Assembly: GCA_965153455.1 (NCBI GenBank)
Contig: OZ234494.1
Span: 20,832,001-20,896,000, forward strand
DNA: 64,000 bases
Direction: 5' to 3'
DNA from: Sphagnum compactum
Taxonomy: Eukaryota > Bryophyta > Sphagnopsida > Sphagnales
Position numbers and translations under genes: made by a program. Below the pieces are notes generated by a model, which was not told where the DNA came from, ran no database searches, and saw only the letters and a program-made list of their open reading frames with translations. Below are positions 1 to 11,049 of this stretch, in pieces; the first letter of the stretch is position 1, and each line of letters opens with the position of its first letter.

Positions 1-342
1 GAAAAGTTTATGGCCCAACTTTCAATTCTAAAAGCTCATTATTGTTTTGGCAAGCATATTGGCCTAAAATAAATAATGCCACATGGCACTCTGAAAATTT
101 AGATTGCGTTTTGAGCCCTCAGGCCTACCTCCACTAAATATAAATATATGTATATTTATTTGATTTTACATGTCTATGTAAAATAATGTAAATACATAAC
201 AACGTAAAACATGTGATTTTTACTTGAGGAGGGGAGAATTCACAATGTTTTTGAAGATAAGCCAGCTAAATGACCCATAGGAAAAAAAAAGAAAAAAAAA
301 TCAAAATATACACCCCCAACTAATTCATATGACTTTGCAAGA

Positions 343-751
343 AGTTCTGGTCATTAAAGATATTTAATAAAATAATCTATAAAGTAAGGAAAACAACAAT
401 AGAACCCTGAGTTTGATCATAAATAGGGTGAGAGTCAAAAAAATAAAAAGCATTAGGATTCAGGGGTGGGGGGACCTCAGTTTTTGTGGTGAACCGAGTT
501 TCACCCTGTCTTTCCTTTTTCTTTAGCGCCTCCACTGTTGCTGCATATATTTTCACGCTCCTACTTGTAAAGCTACTATAATTAGACTTGAACCTTGTGT
601 ATTAAATGCTGATTTTCAGCATTCCATCCCCAGATTTAATAAAATTTCCTTTACTTTATAGACACCCATGAAAGAAGGCTTTGGGGTGAAAGGAGGCCCA
701 AAGAGGTGGCTTTACAAATAATTTTAGTATTTACACTTACATGTCCCAAAA
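343..751. repeat. Dispersed repeat, copy at 0.34-0.75 kb (partner 12535-12945)
   Basis: About 400 bp that recurs at 12535-12945 in the same orientation with scattered substitutions and small indels. Shared landmarks in order are a 'gatatttaataa' stretch, 'aagtaaggaaaacaaca', a G-rich 'ggattcaggggtgggg' stretch, and the ending 'acttacatgtcccaaaacat'. No coding frame survives in both copies. It is one block of the mosaic that makes up the first 31 kb. What it derives from is not recognisable. Confidence 0.85.
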
Positions 752-1259
752 CATTTACACAGGGCTGTGTAAGTGTATTTGACAAATATTTACACTGCCC
801 TCGTGCAAGTGTAAAAAAAAAAACAAACACTGCAACAGGATAAGTGTAACTGTAAAAAGTTTGGACATGTAACTATAAATGATTTACACTTACACTGAAC
901 TTATATGTCGTATATACGACTATTGACACTTACATGCACAACACTGGGGCTAGACCCTGACACTTTCAGGTACAGTTTTCCTGGAATTACAAGGTGTGTA
1001 GGTTGGTGTCCCAGACCATGCCACCACACTCTAATAGGGACCAAATTGGCTTCTACATGATCACCCTTAACTTGTTGCAAAAGGTGATCTTTTCCCACAT
1101 CTAGCTTACAGAGTTCCAACAATTTGTTTAAAAAGTTCAAACATGACTTAAAACTTCCGGGCAATGTAAAACATTTCTAGAATTTGAATGAGTCTCTAGA
1201 ATAAGGCTGATATGGCCCTTGACTGCATGTGGAGGAGTATATATATGCAGTGGATACAT

Positions 1260-3190
1260 ACATGCTTTGTTTTTTTGGGCAAGATTTTACACCTAGTGAA
1301 AACAGTGATTCCCCAAGGTTTCTAATCTTCCATAATTTTAAATCCAAAAGAGAAATTGTTATGAGCTTCTGAAGTGCTGATCAATTGTCCCACAAGGAAG
1401 CAAAGTCTAAAAGCCGCAAAACATGCTCGGCCATGCCACTCCCTATTTGACTGGTGTTTCCAAAGAGTTACAGCCTGGGTCCACATAGGTGTATTATTCC
1501 ATGCTAGGTTCCATTGACGTGTTGAACAACTTTATGTTCATCATGTTCAATTGTACACAATCCTAAGACATGACTTTTGAGGATCACTAGGAAGATTATT
1601 GGACCACAGAGGCTTCAACTAAAATTAGCTGAAGGCTTCTGCCCTGTTCTTTCCAATATGGACAGGGTTGACATCCAAACTATGTTCAACATTTAGAGCA
1701 CCACTCTACATGTATGAATGACAATTTCAACAAGGCTCAAGTATGTGCAACATGATGAACCACCCTTTTTGTTTCCTTTCCCCTTAATATATGCCCCTCC
1801 CTCAACCATTGAAAGAAAAGGTAGAGGATCCAGATAGGTGTAATAATCCATGCTAGGTTGATAAATTAGATATTCCACTCCAACAATCAATGATCAACAT
1901 ATTGAACAACCCAATATTCACCATGGGAATACTCAACCATTCGACACAACTTTTGAGGATCTCTAAGAAGATTATGTGACCACAACGGCTTCAGCTAGAA
2001 TTAGCTCAACACTTTTTGCTGCCGTGTTTGTTCTCCATGGAGTCAATGGATAGGACCAAGCTCAACTTTCAAACTATGTTCAACATTTGGAGAACCACCC
2101 TATAACTATGTAAAACAAGTTCAACAGTGTTCAAGTATCTGCAAAATGGTATCCCACCCTTTTCTTTTCTTTTCTTTCTTAGTCCAAATGTGGCAAAAAG
2201 TTTTCAATTTTTTTTTAAATTGGCAAAAGCTTCCCAGAAAACAGGGAATATCTGACATGAAATTGAGATTCACTTTTTGTTTTCACATTGGAAGTCTTCA
2301 AATTCATGATAGAATATTAAAAAATTGAAAATCTCAGGCTAAATGATGGTTCTGGGATTTCAAGATGTGAAAATATAGCTTCATGAAAAAGATTTGTTTT
2401 TTTTTGTTTTTTTCTCCAACTTTGTGAGGTAAGTGGACTGGCGATCATCCACAAGATGACTTACCCAAATTTGGCTACAGGTCATAGAGAAAAGTATAAA
2501 ATTTTCAGAACCCTATATTCTGGCGACATGCTTGAAGCTATAGTCTAAATCTGGCGATTTGTACTTTTTTCCCTCCAAATATGGCAATATTGTTTTTCCC
2601 TAAAGACCTTTGTTGTATTAACAGCCTCTTCTTTTTGAGTGGTGGCATTTCGCCCAAAAAAAAAGCACTTTTCATGAACAGGGGTTTTATGTTTCAATTT
2701 TGTGATCTTCAAAATTTAGTGAATTTTTCCAGCAAAATAGAAAAATTAGTCAAATTTACAGTATCTAAACAAAATCTTCCCAACCCTCCCCCTGTTATTT
2801 TTGTTGAAATAACAACAAAATGTTTCCAAAGAAAACACCGTTGTTCATGAAGATTGTGTACATTTATATTCTAATGACCAAATGTCACAAATTCCATTGC
2901 ATTTCATGTGTGCAAACTCTTGTTTTTTAAATCTTTTTGATTTCACGAAGCTGGCCAAATTTTTCTGAAAATACACATTTTACACTAGAAAAGCACGTTT
3001 TTCCAAAAAAATTATAAAATTGCAAAATAATGCCACAAAAAAATTCACTGGTTTCAACATACTCCTGTTCCCAAACCTTGAATCTCCATGTGAACAAACT
3101 TGGTACTTGGCTCCATTGCCCACTAGATTAGCGGAGTAAACAATGTATCCAATGTGCACAGAAAGCTAAGTAAACAGGTCTGCCATTAAA
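1260..3190. repeat. Mosaic repeat block, copy 1 (partners in 19.7-24.6 kb)
   Basis: Three adjacent pieces match separated parts of the 19.7-24.6 kb region. 1260-1480 matches about 23740-23960, 1500-2340 matches about 19745-21120, and 2440-3190 matches about 23950-24560. All are in the same orientation and well diverged, with many indels. The order of pieces differs between the copies, so rearrangement followed duplication. No conserved reading frame was found, and short ORFs here are AT-rich chance frames. Confidence 0.75.
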
Positions 3191-3619
3191 TTAATATATG
3201 CACGTTTTGTGTGCAATAAAGGAGGATAAATCAATGGATTGTCGTGTAATAAAAGAGGGTAAAAAAGCAACCCAAAAAAGAAGTATTGGCAAAAGCCCAA
3301 AGATAGGGCACACAAACTAAGCTAACCACCAGGATTACAAAGGGGGGAAAGTCAAATAATTAAACAATCATCTGGTACTCCACACCACCATACATCCACT
3401 GCAGTGTGTTTAGTCCGTATTGGTTCAGTCTAACCCACCTTATGACAATCAAACATAGACTATCAACATTTAACACTGTTTTTCCAAGCCCACAATAAGT
3501 TACCACAACAGGAACTCTCCTATTTTTGGACACCCATTAAATACTAATCTCAGAAGAAAATGCAAAAGATGCGCACTTCAAAGCACCATACAAGCACAAT
3601 TTGCTAGAACCAAATTTAA

Positions 3620-3990
3620 AAAGTTGCTGGATAAGAGTCTTTTGTGAGAGGGACTAAATGCTGAACTCAGGTAGAAAGTGCCAAGGAAGCCATCTCAATC
3701 ATCCGGTGATTTGCTCCTACTGCAGCCAAAATGGTAGGGACTGGCACACCAGTATTATAGGTGGAGCCTTCATTAGCTGAGCTGCTGGTGAGTAGATTGT
3801 TCATCAGGATCCCAGCTTCCAGCAACTGTGCATCACCTCTGTTTGGAATTCCTTGTCCATCTTGATTAGCTGCCCAGCAACACAGCCAGATGGGGACATG
3901 ATGCGAAGGAGGCAAATGTCAGAAAGGGGCATAAGCCTCAACAAAACGGTTGGAAACCAACAGAGCATACGGATTGGAAATCGTAGCAAC
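3620..3990 (-). pseudogene. Degenerate coding-like block near the transmembrane-peptide exon, copy A
   Basis: On the minus strand this stretch is richer in G and C than its surroundings and carries protein-like frames, for example a segment ending ...GANHRMIEMASLALST at 3667. The frames are interrupted by stops and shifts. A diverged partner lies at about 21220-21440. A third short relative, ending in GANCRMLP, occurs on the minus strand at 10968-11040. The protein family is not recognised. It may be a 3' exon of the same gene as 4518-4783, since strand and order are the same in both copies, but that is inference. Confidence 0.4.
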
Positions 3991-4517
3991 TGCAGCCCAA
4001 TGTTCTACATGTTGCACAATGACTTATGCCCATATTTTCGCAGATATCCTTACTTTGATTATCTGCATATAAGTATGCTTTGGACATATAAAGTTAGACC
4101 TCTGTCTGAGCCAAAGAACTAAAACTGTTAGACATGATGAACAAACCCAAACATGTACATGACACAACTTGTAATTTCACAGCTTCGTAGTAGAAATCTC
4201 TTACAACCAGACTTGTAGCTGCTAATTCTGTTTGGACTTGATGCTAGAACTCCTCTCAAACTTCAAAATTGAACTTGAAGATTGATCATCTCTAAGCGTG
4301 ACAGGATGGGAGTCTAGAGGAGATTGGAATCACACAACTGAGCACCTTGCTTATTCGATGGCTAGTCCAGCAAATCCTTGTGTATACCAGTAAAGGAAGC
4401 AAGTTAATTCAAACACTGCCAGTCTAAAAAGCAATTGAGTCTTGCTAGGCACCACAAAATCACAGACCAGGAGAAGAGGGCAAAAAGAAGCTTGTAACTG
4501 GTGTGTTGTCTTCATAC

Positions 4518-4783
4518 CTGCAGACTCCACAGTTCCTGCTGGTGAAGAAGAAACCAGATTTTCACCATTTGGCGATGCAGATGAAAATGACCTCCAAATG
4601 CTGAAGGCTACTGTGATGATGATAATGAAGACAATCCCCACCTTCATCACCAATATTATGTTATCAGCAGAGAATTTAGCAGCTGATGCAGCGACTACTG
4701 CCTGTGCAGGGGACTTGGCAACTGCATCAGTGAATGACAACACCCGACCCATCTCTTGGTGTTTCCTGAACTTCGTTGTGAGC
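4518..4783 (-). pseudogene. Transmembrane-peptide exon, copy A (frameshifted)
   Basis: A minus-strand exon-like unit bounded by an acceptor (CACCATCAG before 4783) and a donor (CTGCAG/GTATGAAG after 4518). Both sites are preserved in copy B at 21951-22212. It encodes a soluble Ser/Ala-rich lead, then a hydrophobic helix of about 21 residues (VMKVGIVFIIIITVAFSIW), then a Ser-rich tail. This copy is 266 nt against 262 nt in copy B. Three of the four extra bases are in frame, but one single-base difference near 4745-4755 shifts the frame between the acceptor and the SFTDAVA segment. Function is unknown; a single-pass membrane peptide is the only supported statement. Confidence 0.6.
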
Positions 4784-4989
4784 CTGATGGTGCAATTGTG
4801 CATGAACAAAAGCTCAAATTAGCTTCTATGAACTAGTTGGATTGATCAGCGCCTCAAACACTCCTCTCGGCATCTCAGGAGTTACATCAAAATGAAAATG
4901 ATTGTTTGTAGATTGCTCTACTCTATTTATATTTTCCAGGTGTTTCCTGATTGAACATGTTGAATATAAAATAAATAGTCGGGCAGCGC

Positions 4990-5730
4990 AAACATGTTGA
5001 ACAAAAGATGCATATCCAATGAGAGGCAGAACAGAGGTGATTTTGCACCATGGCCCTCATCAGTTAAATTCAGATCAAGACTTCTGACAGGTGGGAATAT
5101 GCCCAATCTGAATGGACACTTTGGGAGCCTGTTCAACAAGTACCACCTAGCTCGTTGTAACTGCATGGTGCAAGGAATTGCACACCCCAACTATGTCTAT
5201 CTATATGTCAAACAAAGGTGACATCCAACACATGTCCACCGTAAATAATGGTGGTGGGTTCGCTGCCTGATCTCATTGTTGGCAGACTCTCTCATTTTCC
5301 ACTAGGTAACCCCAACTCACATTCCTGTAAAATTTACTTTGCAGGATCTAATTACAACTGCATTCCCAACACAATTCTGTCTAACATTTACAGCTTTCCC
5401 ATCTAGATTCTCCACCAGAACTTTCCATGTCAATTTTATGATTTATTTAACCCTTCATTATTTCGTGTTCAACATCTGGATGACAGTTCTCTCCACCAGA
5501 AGGCAGGAAATATTCCATGTCACTTTCTATGATTTTATTAATCCTTTGATATTTGATGTTGAACATGCTCAACACAGTGATGTCCAGTACCAACGCAGGG
5601 CACTCAGTGTGGCCCAAAACTACCAATAAACTGAAATTTCTGGATGGTTTATTTGCAAAGTGACTGGCCCAAACAATTTGTTGAAGTATGACCACTTGAC
5701 TATACCCTGGACATATCTTAAGACCCAACT
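4990..5730. repeat. Mosaic repeat blocks (partners 11210-11525 and 24588-24870)
   Basis: 4990-5290 matches 11210-11525; both contain an 'aatggacact' stretch, 'acacctag', and 'ggcagactctctc'. 5440-5730 matches 24588-24870, with shared 'gattttattaatcct' and 'aataaactgaaattt'. The matches are collinear but strongly diverged. No conserved ORF is seen. The blocks extend the copy-1/copy-2 mosaic. Confidence 0.7.
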
Positions 5731-5739
5731 TTGCTAACT

Positions 5740-6950
5740 AGGAAACTCCGATCCATTCTATACAAGAAATTTAATGTGTTGACTATGTTGCCATAAAAGA
5801 TTCTAGGGTAAAACACTCAGATTTTGTGTTCTTCACCCCTTAAATGGTGAGCTCCCTTTTCATTAAACACACTATTATGTTAGACAAGTCGAATAAAAGA
5901 GTATGTTAGAATTGTGTAACCTTGTCCTTTTCTTGTAGGTGAATGCCCCCTCCATCAACCATAGAAAGCCAAGATCAAACCCAGAAGTAAGACACACAAG
6001 TAATATAATCTGATGTGTTAGGAGTCTCCATTAGAATGTCCACCATGTGTAACACCAAATAAAAGGATGATCCATGTTTAAAGCACTGATTTCACATGTC
6101 CAAAAGTACCAAATCTGAGTTAAACATGACTAACAATTCTGTCTTGTACAGTATATTATATTATTTTCCTATGGCATTATTTAATTGAAAAAAGAGACTT
6201 TGAGAGGAACCATGGGCTTCCAACTCTTCTAGACAATGGGAATTGAAAAAAGCTAGACACTAATAAAGTGGTGGACATTTATATACTATGTGTGTCCTGC
6301 ATTTTACTCTTCTAATATCTCATACACCTTTCGTTGTTGACATGTCCAACACATTTTTTGATTGTATTCAGAGTTTGCCTCGATTTGGTATCGCTCTCGC
6401 AGCCCGCACCGAAACAGTGCTGATTGACATACAAGGAAGTGGGTTAGGGATAAACGAAATGTAGGTGTGGTAAAATGAGTTAATAACCAAGCACGTGCTC
6501 ACATGATATCTAAAGGAGTGTCTATTAAAAGCAAAACAGACTCCTGTTTGTGTAGGCAATCTGCCAAATATACCTATAATTGGGGATAAGACTAAACCAC
6601 TATGTTCTCAAAAGGTGGGACTTGAGAACAGACAACCTGGGGTAAAAAGGTTTTGGCATTTCGTAGTGTTATTTAGAACGGCAAAATGTTAGTTTCAACA
6701 TGTGTTACTACATATAGAAGAATAGGATGATCATCTTGTTGGAAACAAGTGACGAGTGTAGGAGCAATTAGAGCCCAACATCTTAAGAATGCGAGGGCAA
6801 TAGTCTGAACTATAAAAGGGAAATTGAACCCATCTAAATAAATAAGAAAAGTGGTCTAACGACAAGCTAAGTGATTGATAGAACCACCAAATGATCTTCA
6901 CCAAGTAACTTTTCCAACATAATTATGGTACAAGTATCAAAATCAGCATA
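5740..6950. other. No recognisable gene
   Basis: AT-rich sequence with short unsupported frames on both strands. It contains repeated ATGTTCAACA-like words typical of the first 25 kb, and no conserved coding block, RNA gene or clean repeat end that I can identify. Confidence 0.5.
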
Positions 6951-6959
6951 ATGCTCCAA

Positions 6960-7850
6960 AATACCTGGAGATGCAAATATTATATGAAGCAAATAGCCAA
7001 ACTGCTAGGCATAGCACAATGAAAACATCGCAAAAGTCGTTGAAGGATTTGTAAGCATAGGGAGACTAGATATTGTCCCAAGATCCTCATGAAGAGCCTT
7101 AGCCACAAATGACTCAACAAATGATTTGGATCCCACCGGTGCACCCAAAATATGAAAACCCGAGTCAAAAGTAAGAAAGCCAAGAGGAAGTGATATAGAA
7201 ATGGTTCAACCTTTGCTATTCACATGCTAGTTGCTTTGAAAGCCCTAATGCCAAAAAAATCCTCCTACAATTGTAAAAAAACACCACATTTAATGTAGGA
7301 CCTACTTTATGTGTGCCAATGAAGGGAAAACGCAAGTAAGGTGGGTTGTTGTTATAAGGCGAAAAGCATGAAGGTGAGCCAAACAAACAATGTTCCTCCT
7401 AATGGGTGCCCCTGTCTTGTACCTAATTCCGACAAAATGACTATGAAATCCCCATGTTAAAAAGCTTGAAAAAAATATAGTGGGGATGGGCATGCATAGA
7501 ATCGTCGAACAAATGGGAAAATTTGATATAGAAAACCAAGCGAAGATTGTAACTACTGAAAAATGGCTAATTGTGCACCGAATTAAAGGCATTACAAACA
7601 TTCACCTAAAGTAACCTTCGTTTCAAGATGGAAATCATCAACAAAAGGGGGGAAATCAACCTCAGCAATTGGTTGGAAAAGGCGAAGAACTCTTGTGGTT
7701 TCGTTAAATGGGGTTGCAGGTGTGCTCAGAGTTAGTGCACGTATTGTTTGAGCATACTCCCCTACATGAACAAGGGCCCATGTGTAGTGTAATCATGTTG
7801 ATGGAAATTGAGTAGAATTTATAATTGACTCTAAACATCTACAATAAGCT
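6960..7850 (-). mobile_element. Decayed non-LTR (LINE-like) reverse-transcriptase ORF, fragment A
   Basis: Read on the minus strand, pieces in shifting frames resemble a plant reverse-transcriptase protein family. At 7810-7640 there is a lead with VDFPPFVDDFHLE. At about 7430-7300 the remains of the substrate-binding and catalytic part read as CLAHLHAFR followed by CVFPSLA, where intact members have a ...GDPLGG... box followed by CVFPSLADDTH. At about 7180-6980 a further segment (RVFIFWVHRWDP) fits the post-catalytic region in a shifted frame. Stops and frameshifts are frequent, so it is dead. The 3' half of a similar element lies at 32230-33340. The assignment is by remembered family similarity. 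Confidence 0.55.
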
Positions 7851-7859
7851 AAAACAAGT

Positions 7860-8480
7860 GTTCTAATTATGTGTTCCTCCTATAACGTCTCCTAGTTGCC
7901 ACCCATGTATCGACGTAAACGAACATGAGTTTCTTGGTGACCTTTCTCACCACCCTATGAAGGAAAAGACAAACACGAATAAGGGAATAACAAACAAACA
8001 TGTCAAGTTATAATATCAAAAGGATTAAATGTTAATGGAGATAAAAGGATATGCAAAGCCTGCTAAACATCAATTCGAATAACATATGGAATATGATGGT
8101 ATGAATGAGGATGAGGCAAACCCAAACGGAAAACATCAATGATGTTTGTGGATGCAATCCATGTCCATGTTGACAAAGGAGGAGAACATGGTAAAATTGA
8201 AAGCAACATTAGCCCTAAAACAAATGATTGTTTATGAACGATGCATGAAAGTTGATGTTGTGTTAAACCCCCTTGTTGTCACGGGCACAAAACACTACGA
8301 GAAAAAAAAATAATCTACACGAAGAATAACAAATCATGAGAAAGATAAACCTAAGTTTAATCCAAAACCAAAAACACAAGGACATAAGACAAAAACACAA
8401 AATGTGCTTATAAATGATCCAAATGAAAATTTATTCAGATAACATATGAAACCAAAAACACAAAATAAAAGTTATTACAT
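7860..8480. other. No recognisable gene; possibly upstream part of fragment A
   Basis: AT-rich, A-biased sequence without a sustained frame. The minus strand may continue the 5' part of the reverse-transcriptase element, but no motif is legible. The last part, rich in 'aaaacacaa', resembles the stretch preceding the partner repeat at 35865. Confidence 0.35.
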
Positions 8481-8484
8481 AAAA

Positions 8485-8745
8485 TCATACCTTAGACTAT
8501 CGTTGAATAAACTGAAGGTAATGGGAGGTGCTACCCTTATTTATACCCCATTGGGACCTAACTCAAATAAACTTCCATAGAGGTTTCCATGTGTGCATTA
8601 ACCAAGGAAGCTTTTTGAGAAGCTTTTTAACTAATAATGAACTAAAAGTCAACTAAAACTTAATTAAGGGTTAATTTAGATTATACCCCATTAGGGACTT
8701 AACTCAAGAAAGCCTCCATAAAGGCTTTCATATATGCACTGACCA
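8485..8745. repeat. Repeat shared with 35865-36010, internally duplicated
   Basis: 8485-8640 matches 35865-36010 through 'accttag', 'tttataccc' and 'gtttccat', plus a following run of related words. The second half, 8680-8760, repeats part of the first: 'ataccccatt', 'ggactt/ggaccta' and 'aactcaa' are followed by a similar 'cctccata..ggcttt' stretch. It could be an LTR or another element end. No terminal dinucleotides or target duplication can be assigned. Confidence 0.6.
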
Positions 8746-8798
8746 AAAAAGCTTCTTAAAAAAACTTTCTAATAGCGAACTAGGAATTAACTAAAAGT

Positions 8799-9003
8799 TA
8801 ACGATGATGCAAGCAATGGTGTAGGCAACTATGTTGGTGTAAACAATGATGCAAGCGATGATGCAAACAATGATGTAGGTGATTATGTTGGTGCAAACGA
8901 TGATGCATGCAACTATGTTAGTGCAAATGATGGTGCAAGCAATGATGTAAATGATGATGCAAACGATTATGTTGGTGCAAATGATGATGCAAGCAACGGG
9001 TGA
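8799..9003 (+). repeat. Codon-phased minisatellite encoding an Asn/Asp-rich repeat
   Basis: A degenerate array of 12-nt-based words such as 'gatgatgcaagc' and 'tatgttggtgca'. All unit changes keep a 3-nt register, so the plus strand is open through the array and reads as repeats of the type NDDASND, NYVGVN and DYVGAN up to a TGA at 9001-9003. There is no clear start codon context or neighbouring conserved coding sequence. It may be a decayed coding repeat or a chance triplet-phased satellite. Confidence 0.6.
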
Positions 9004-9499
9004 TGGTGGTGTCCATGACACTTGCCATTTAAAAATTAGGTGTTTTGGACCATGGAATGACTATAAATGCATAAACCTTGCAAAAACCATGACCACTTAT
9101 CTATCTATTAACTCATTGAAGATCGCAATAGCTAAAACTGCCCTTTGGAGGTTGTTGAAGTTCAAAGTACAAAACCAGCAAATTTTTGTCAGGCATCCCA
9201 AGTCAATTTTATAATCCACCATTGTTTGAATCACACGTTGAATGCAAAATGCATGAAAGGCTCAAACTGTCCACGAATGTAAGAATGTGGGGTACAAAGA
9301 AAACAAGTTTGGTAGATCTATAGTGTGCAAAAATTGCAATGTGATCGACTTGTGATCAATTGAACGTTTTCGCTTAAGCACAACCACGGAGAAGGCAATT
9401 AGATGGAAAAGGTTTCACCATGCCCGTCATCATAAGTCGTAGTTCAGAAAGAGGCTTTCATTCAATTGTCCAACCTCCGGATGAAATACCCATCGACAA

Positions 9500-9751
9500 A
9501 GTCATTATTTGATTACATCAATGCACCACTGGGTGTCGAAGATTGGCATGTGGTGCATTGGTGCGCGAAACATACCACATTCAAACCAAGATACGAATGT
9601 TGTTATAGAAGCATACCATGGGAATTTGAAGGAATGGTTCAAAAGTATGAAATGTAGGTTGGAAGGAAGGAGACTAGATTGGTTGATTCTCCAACTAGTT
9701 GAAAAAATCACCACCCATCATTGGTATATTAATGTGTTAACGCAAATTTGA
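9500..9751 (+). pseudogene. MULE/SWIM-type transposase fragment
   Basis: The plus-strand frame from 9509 encodes a segment with SNQDTN, then IEAYHGNLK, then RRLDWLI, then HHWY. This order matches the C-terminal half of plant SWIM zinc-finger proteins related to Mutator-like transposases, in which a D/N-T-N..IE-YH-NLK block precedes GRR-DWLI and THYWY. The fragment is about 80 residues. It lacks the catalytic DDE region and the SWIM CxCxnCxH motif, so it is a relic. The assignment is from remembered family patterns. Confidence 0.5.
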
Positions 9752-9759
9752 TATTGTTG

Positions 9760-10940
9760 AGATCAATCATAATTTTCTCACAGCCAAATGTGATTTCAAC
9801 ATTCGACTTCTAGTCTTCACCCTTGCGCTTTTTGGCAATGTCCTTCCACTTTGGAATCACCTTGGATTAAAAATAAGAACCCAGGATCATTACGCTAAAA
9901 CTTAACATTTATGATTAAGACAAATATGATTAGTGACCATTTTCTAGTCATATATGCCATGTTTTTGTGCTTAATTGTATTATTGTAACAATGGATATGA
10001 CTATATGACTAAAAGTCTTCATGGATAGGATTATGTGACTAAAAATCTTTTTCATGAACACCATATAATTATTTAATAATATACAATTTCAAACATTACA
10101 AAATTATGAATTAAAAGGAAAAAAAATTTGAAGGTAAACATACATACCTAGTAAGCATATTATAAGCTTGTAGATGATTAAACACATAATTAGTGCACAA
10201 ATAAATAATTAATAACTTATAATTTCTAAAATTTTGTTTCAAAATCACTAATTACTTAATGTGAATTTTTCGATAGTGGCTAAAAACAATTTGGGGGAAT
10301 TTAGTTGCTAGTTTGTATGCCTCAAATAACATAAGGTTGCTTTTCATTTCCTATTTTGTATTTGATTTTGTAGTCAGTTCTTAGGCTTGTCTGAACAAGC
10401 ATAGCCACTTGATCAACCAAAAAAAAAAGTTAGTTGCCAAATTTGCATACTTAAACTACTTGCCAATAGCCACCTATGCCACAATGCAAATATGAGAAAA
10501 AAAACACTGCCCCTGAGTATGGCATCTACCTTCTTACCTTACTGACAAACAACCAAAACCGATAGATCAGAATGTTCCAAGCAAGCTACCACAACCAAAT
10601 TGTACCATCACACACAACTTCCACAAAATGAACAAGTTTGATTATAGATGGAAAAATCAACATTTGAAACTTGAAAGCAATTCCATGACTTGATACCATC
10701 CACATATATATTCATATCTCACCTTCTACATTACAAAATTTCCAGAATTACAATACTCTCTTATTTCAAGTGTGGAATGTGGTTGGGTCCCAATAAAAGT
10801 TAACTGTTATATATAAAATTAATCATAATAAATAAATAAAATTTTGAATTAAATAAATCACAACTAACCAACTGATATTTTCTATAACCAAAATAAAAGT
10901 TTCCATATAAGTATTTTGCACAACGAAATCCTAAGGGAAG
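9760..10940. other. AT-rich, no recognisable gene
   Basis: Long A/T runs, short chance frames and no conserved block. Nothing here could be matched to other parts of the window. Confidence 0.5.
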
Positions 10941-10967
10941 ATCAAAAAGGTCAAGGAAGCATCCTGC

Positions 10968-11040
10968 AATTTGCTCCAGGTGTAGCCAACCCAGTAGAGC
11001 CGCCTGCAGCAGGACTATCTCTGGAAAGCTTCATCAGCTG
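10968..11040 (-). pseudogene. Isolated exon-like fragment, unknown protein
   Basis: The minus strand has a plausible acceptor (GGCTTTCAG before 11040) followed by an open frame with ..DSPAAGGSTGLATPGANC.. and a stop at about 10967. The stretch is markedly more GC-rich than the flanks. It shares the GAN-C/H-RM ending with the block at 3667-3800, so it is probably a third diverged copy of the same terminal exon. No function can be assigned. Confidence 0.35.
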
Positions 11041-11049
11041 AAAGCCTGC

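Noticed and set aside
4442-4822. Plus-strand frame of 126 codons opposite the membrane-peptide exon
   Set aside because: The minus strand has the splice sites, hydrophobic helix and conserved partner. The plus frame is its shadow.
8799-9003. CRISPR-like or other spaced direct repeats
   Set aside because: This and the other arrays in the window are contiguous, degenerate tandem repeats without unique spacers, in a plant nuclear genome.
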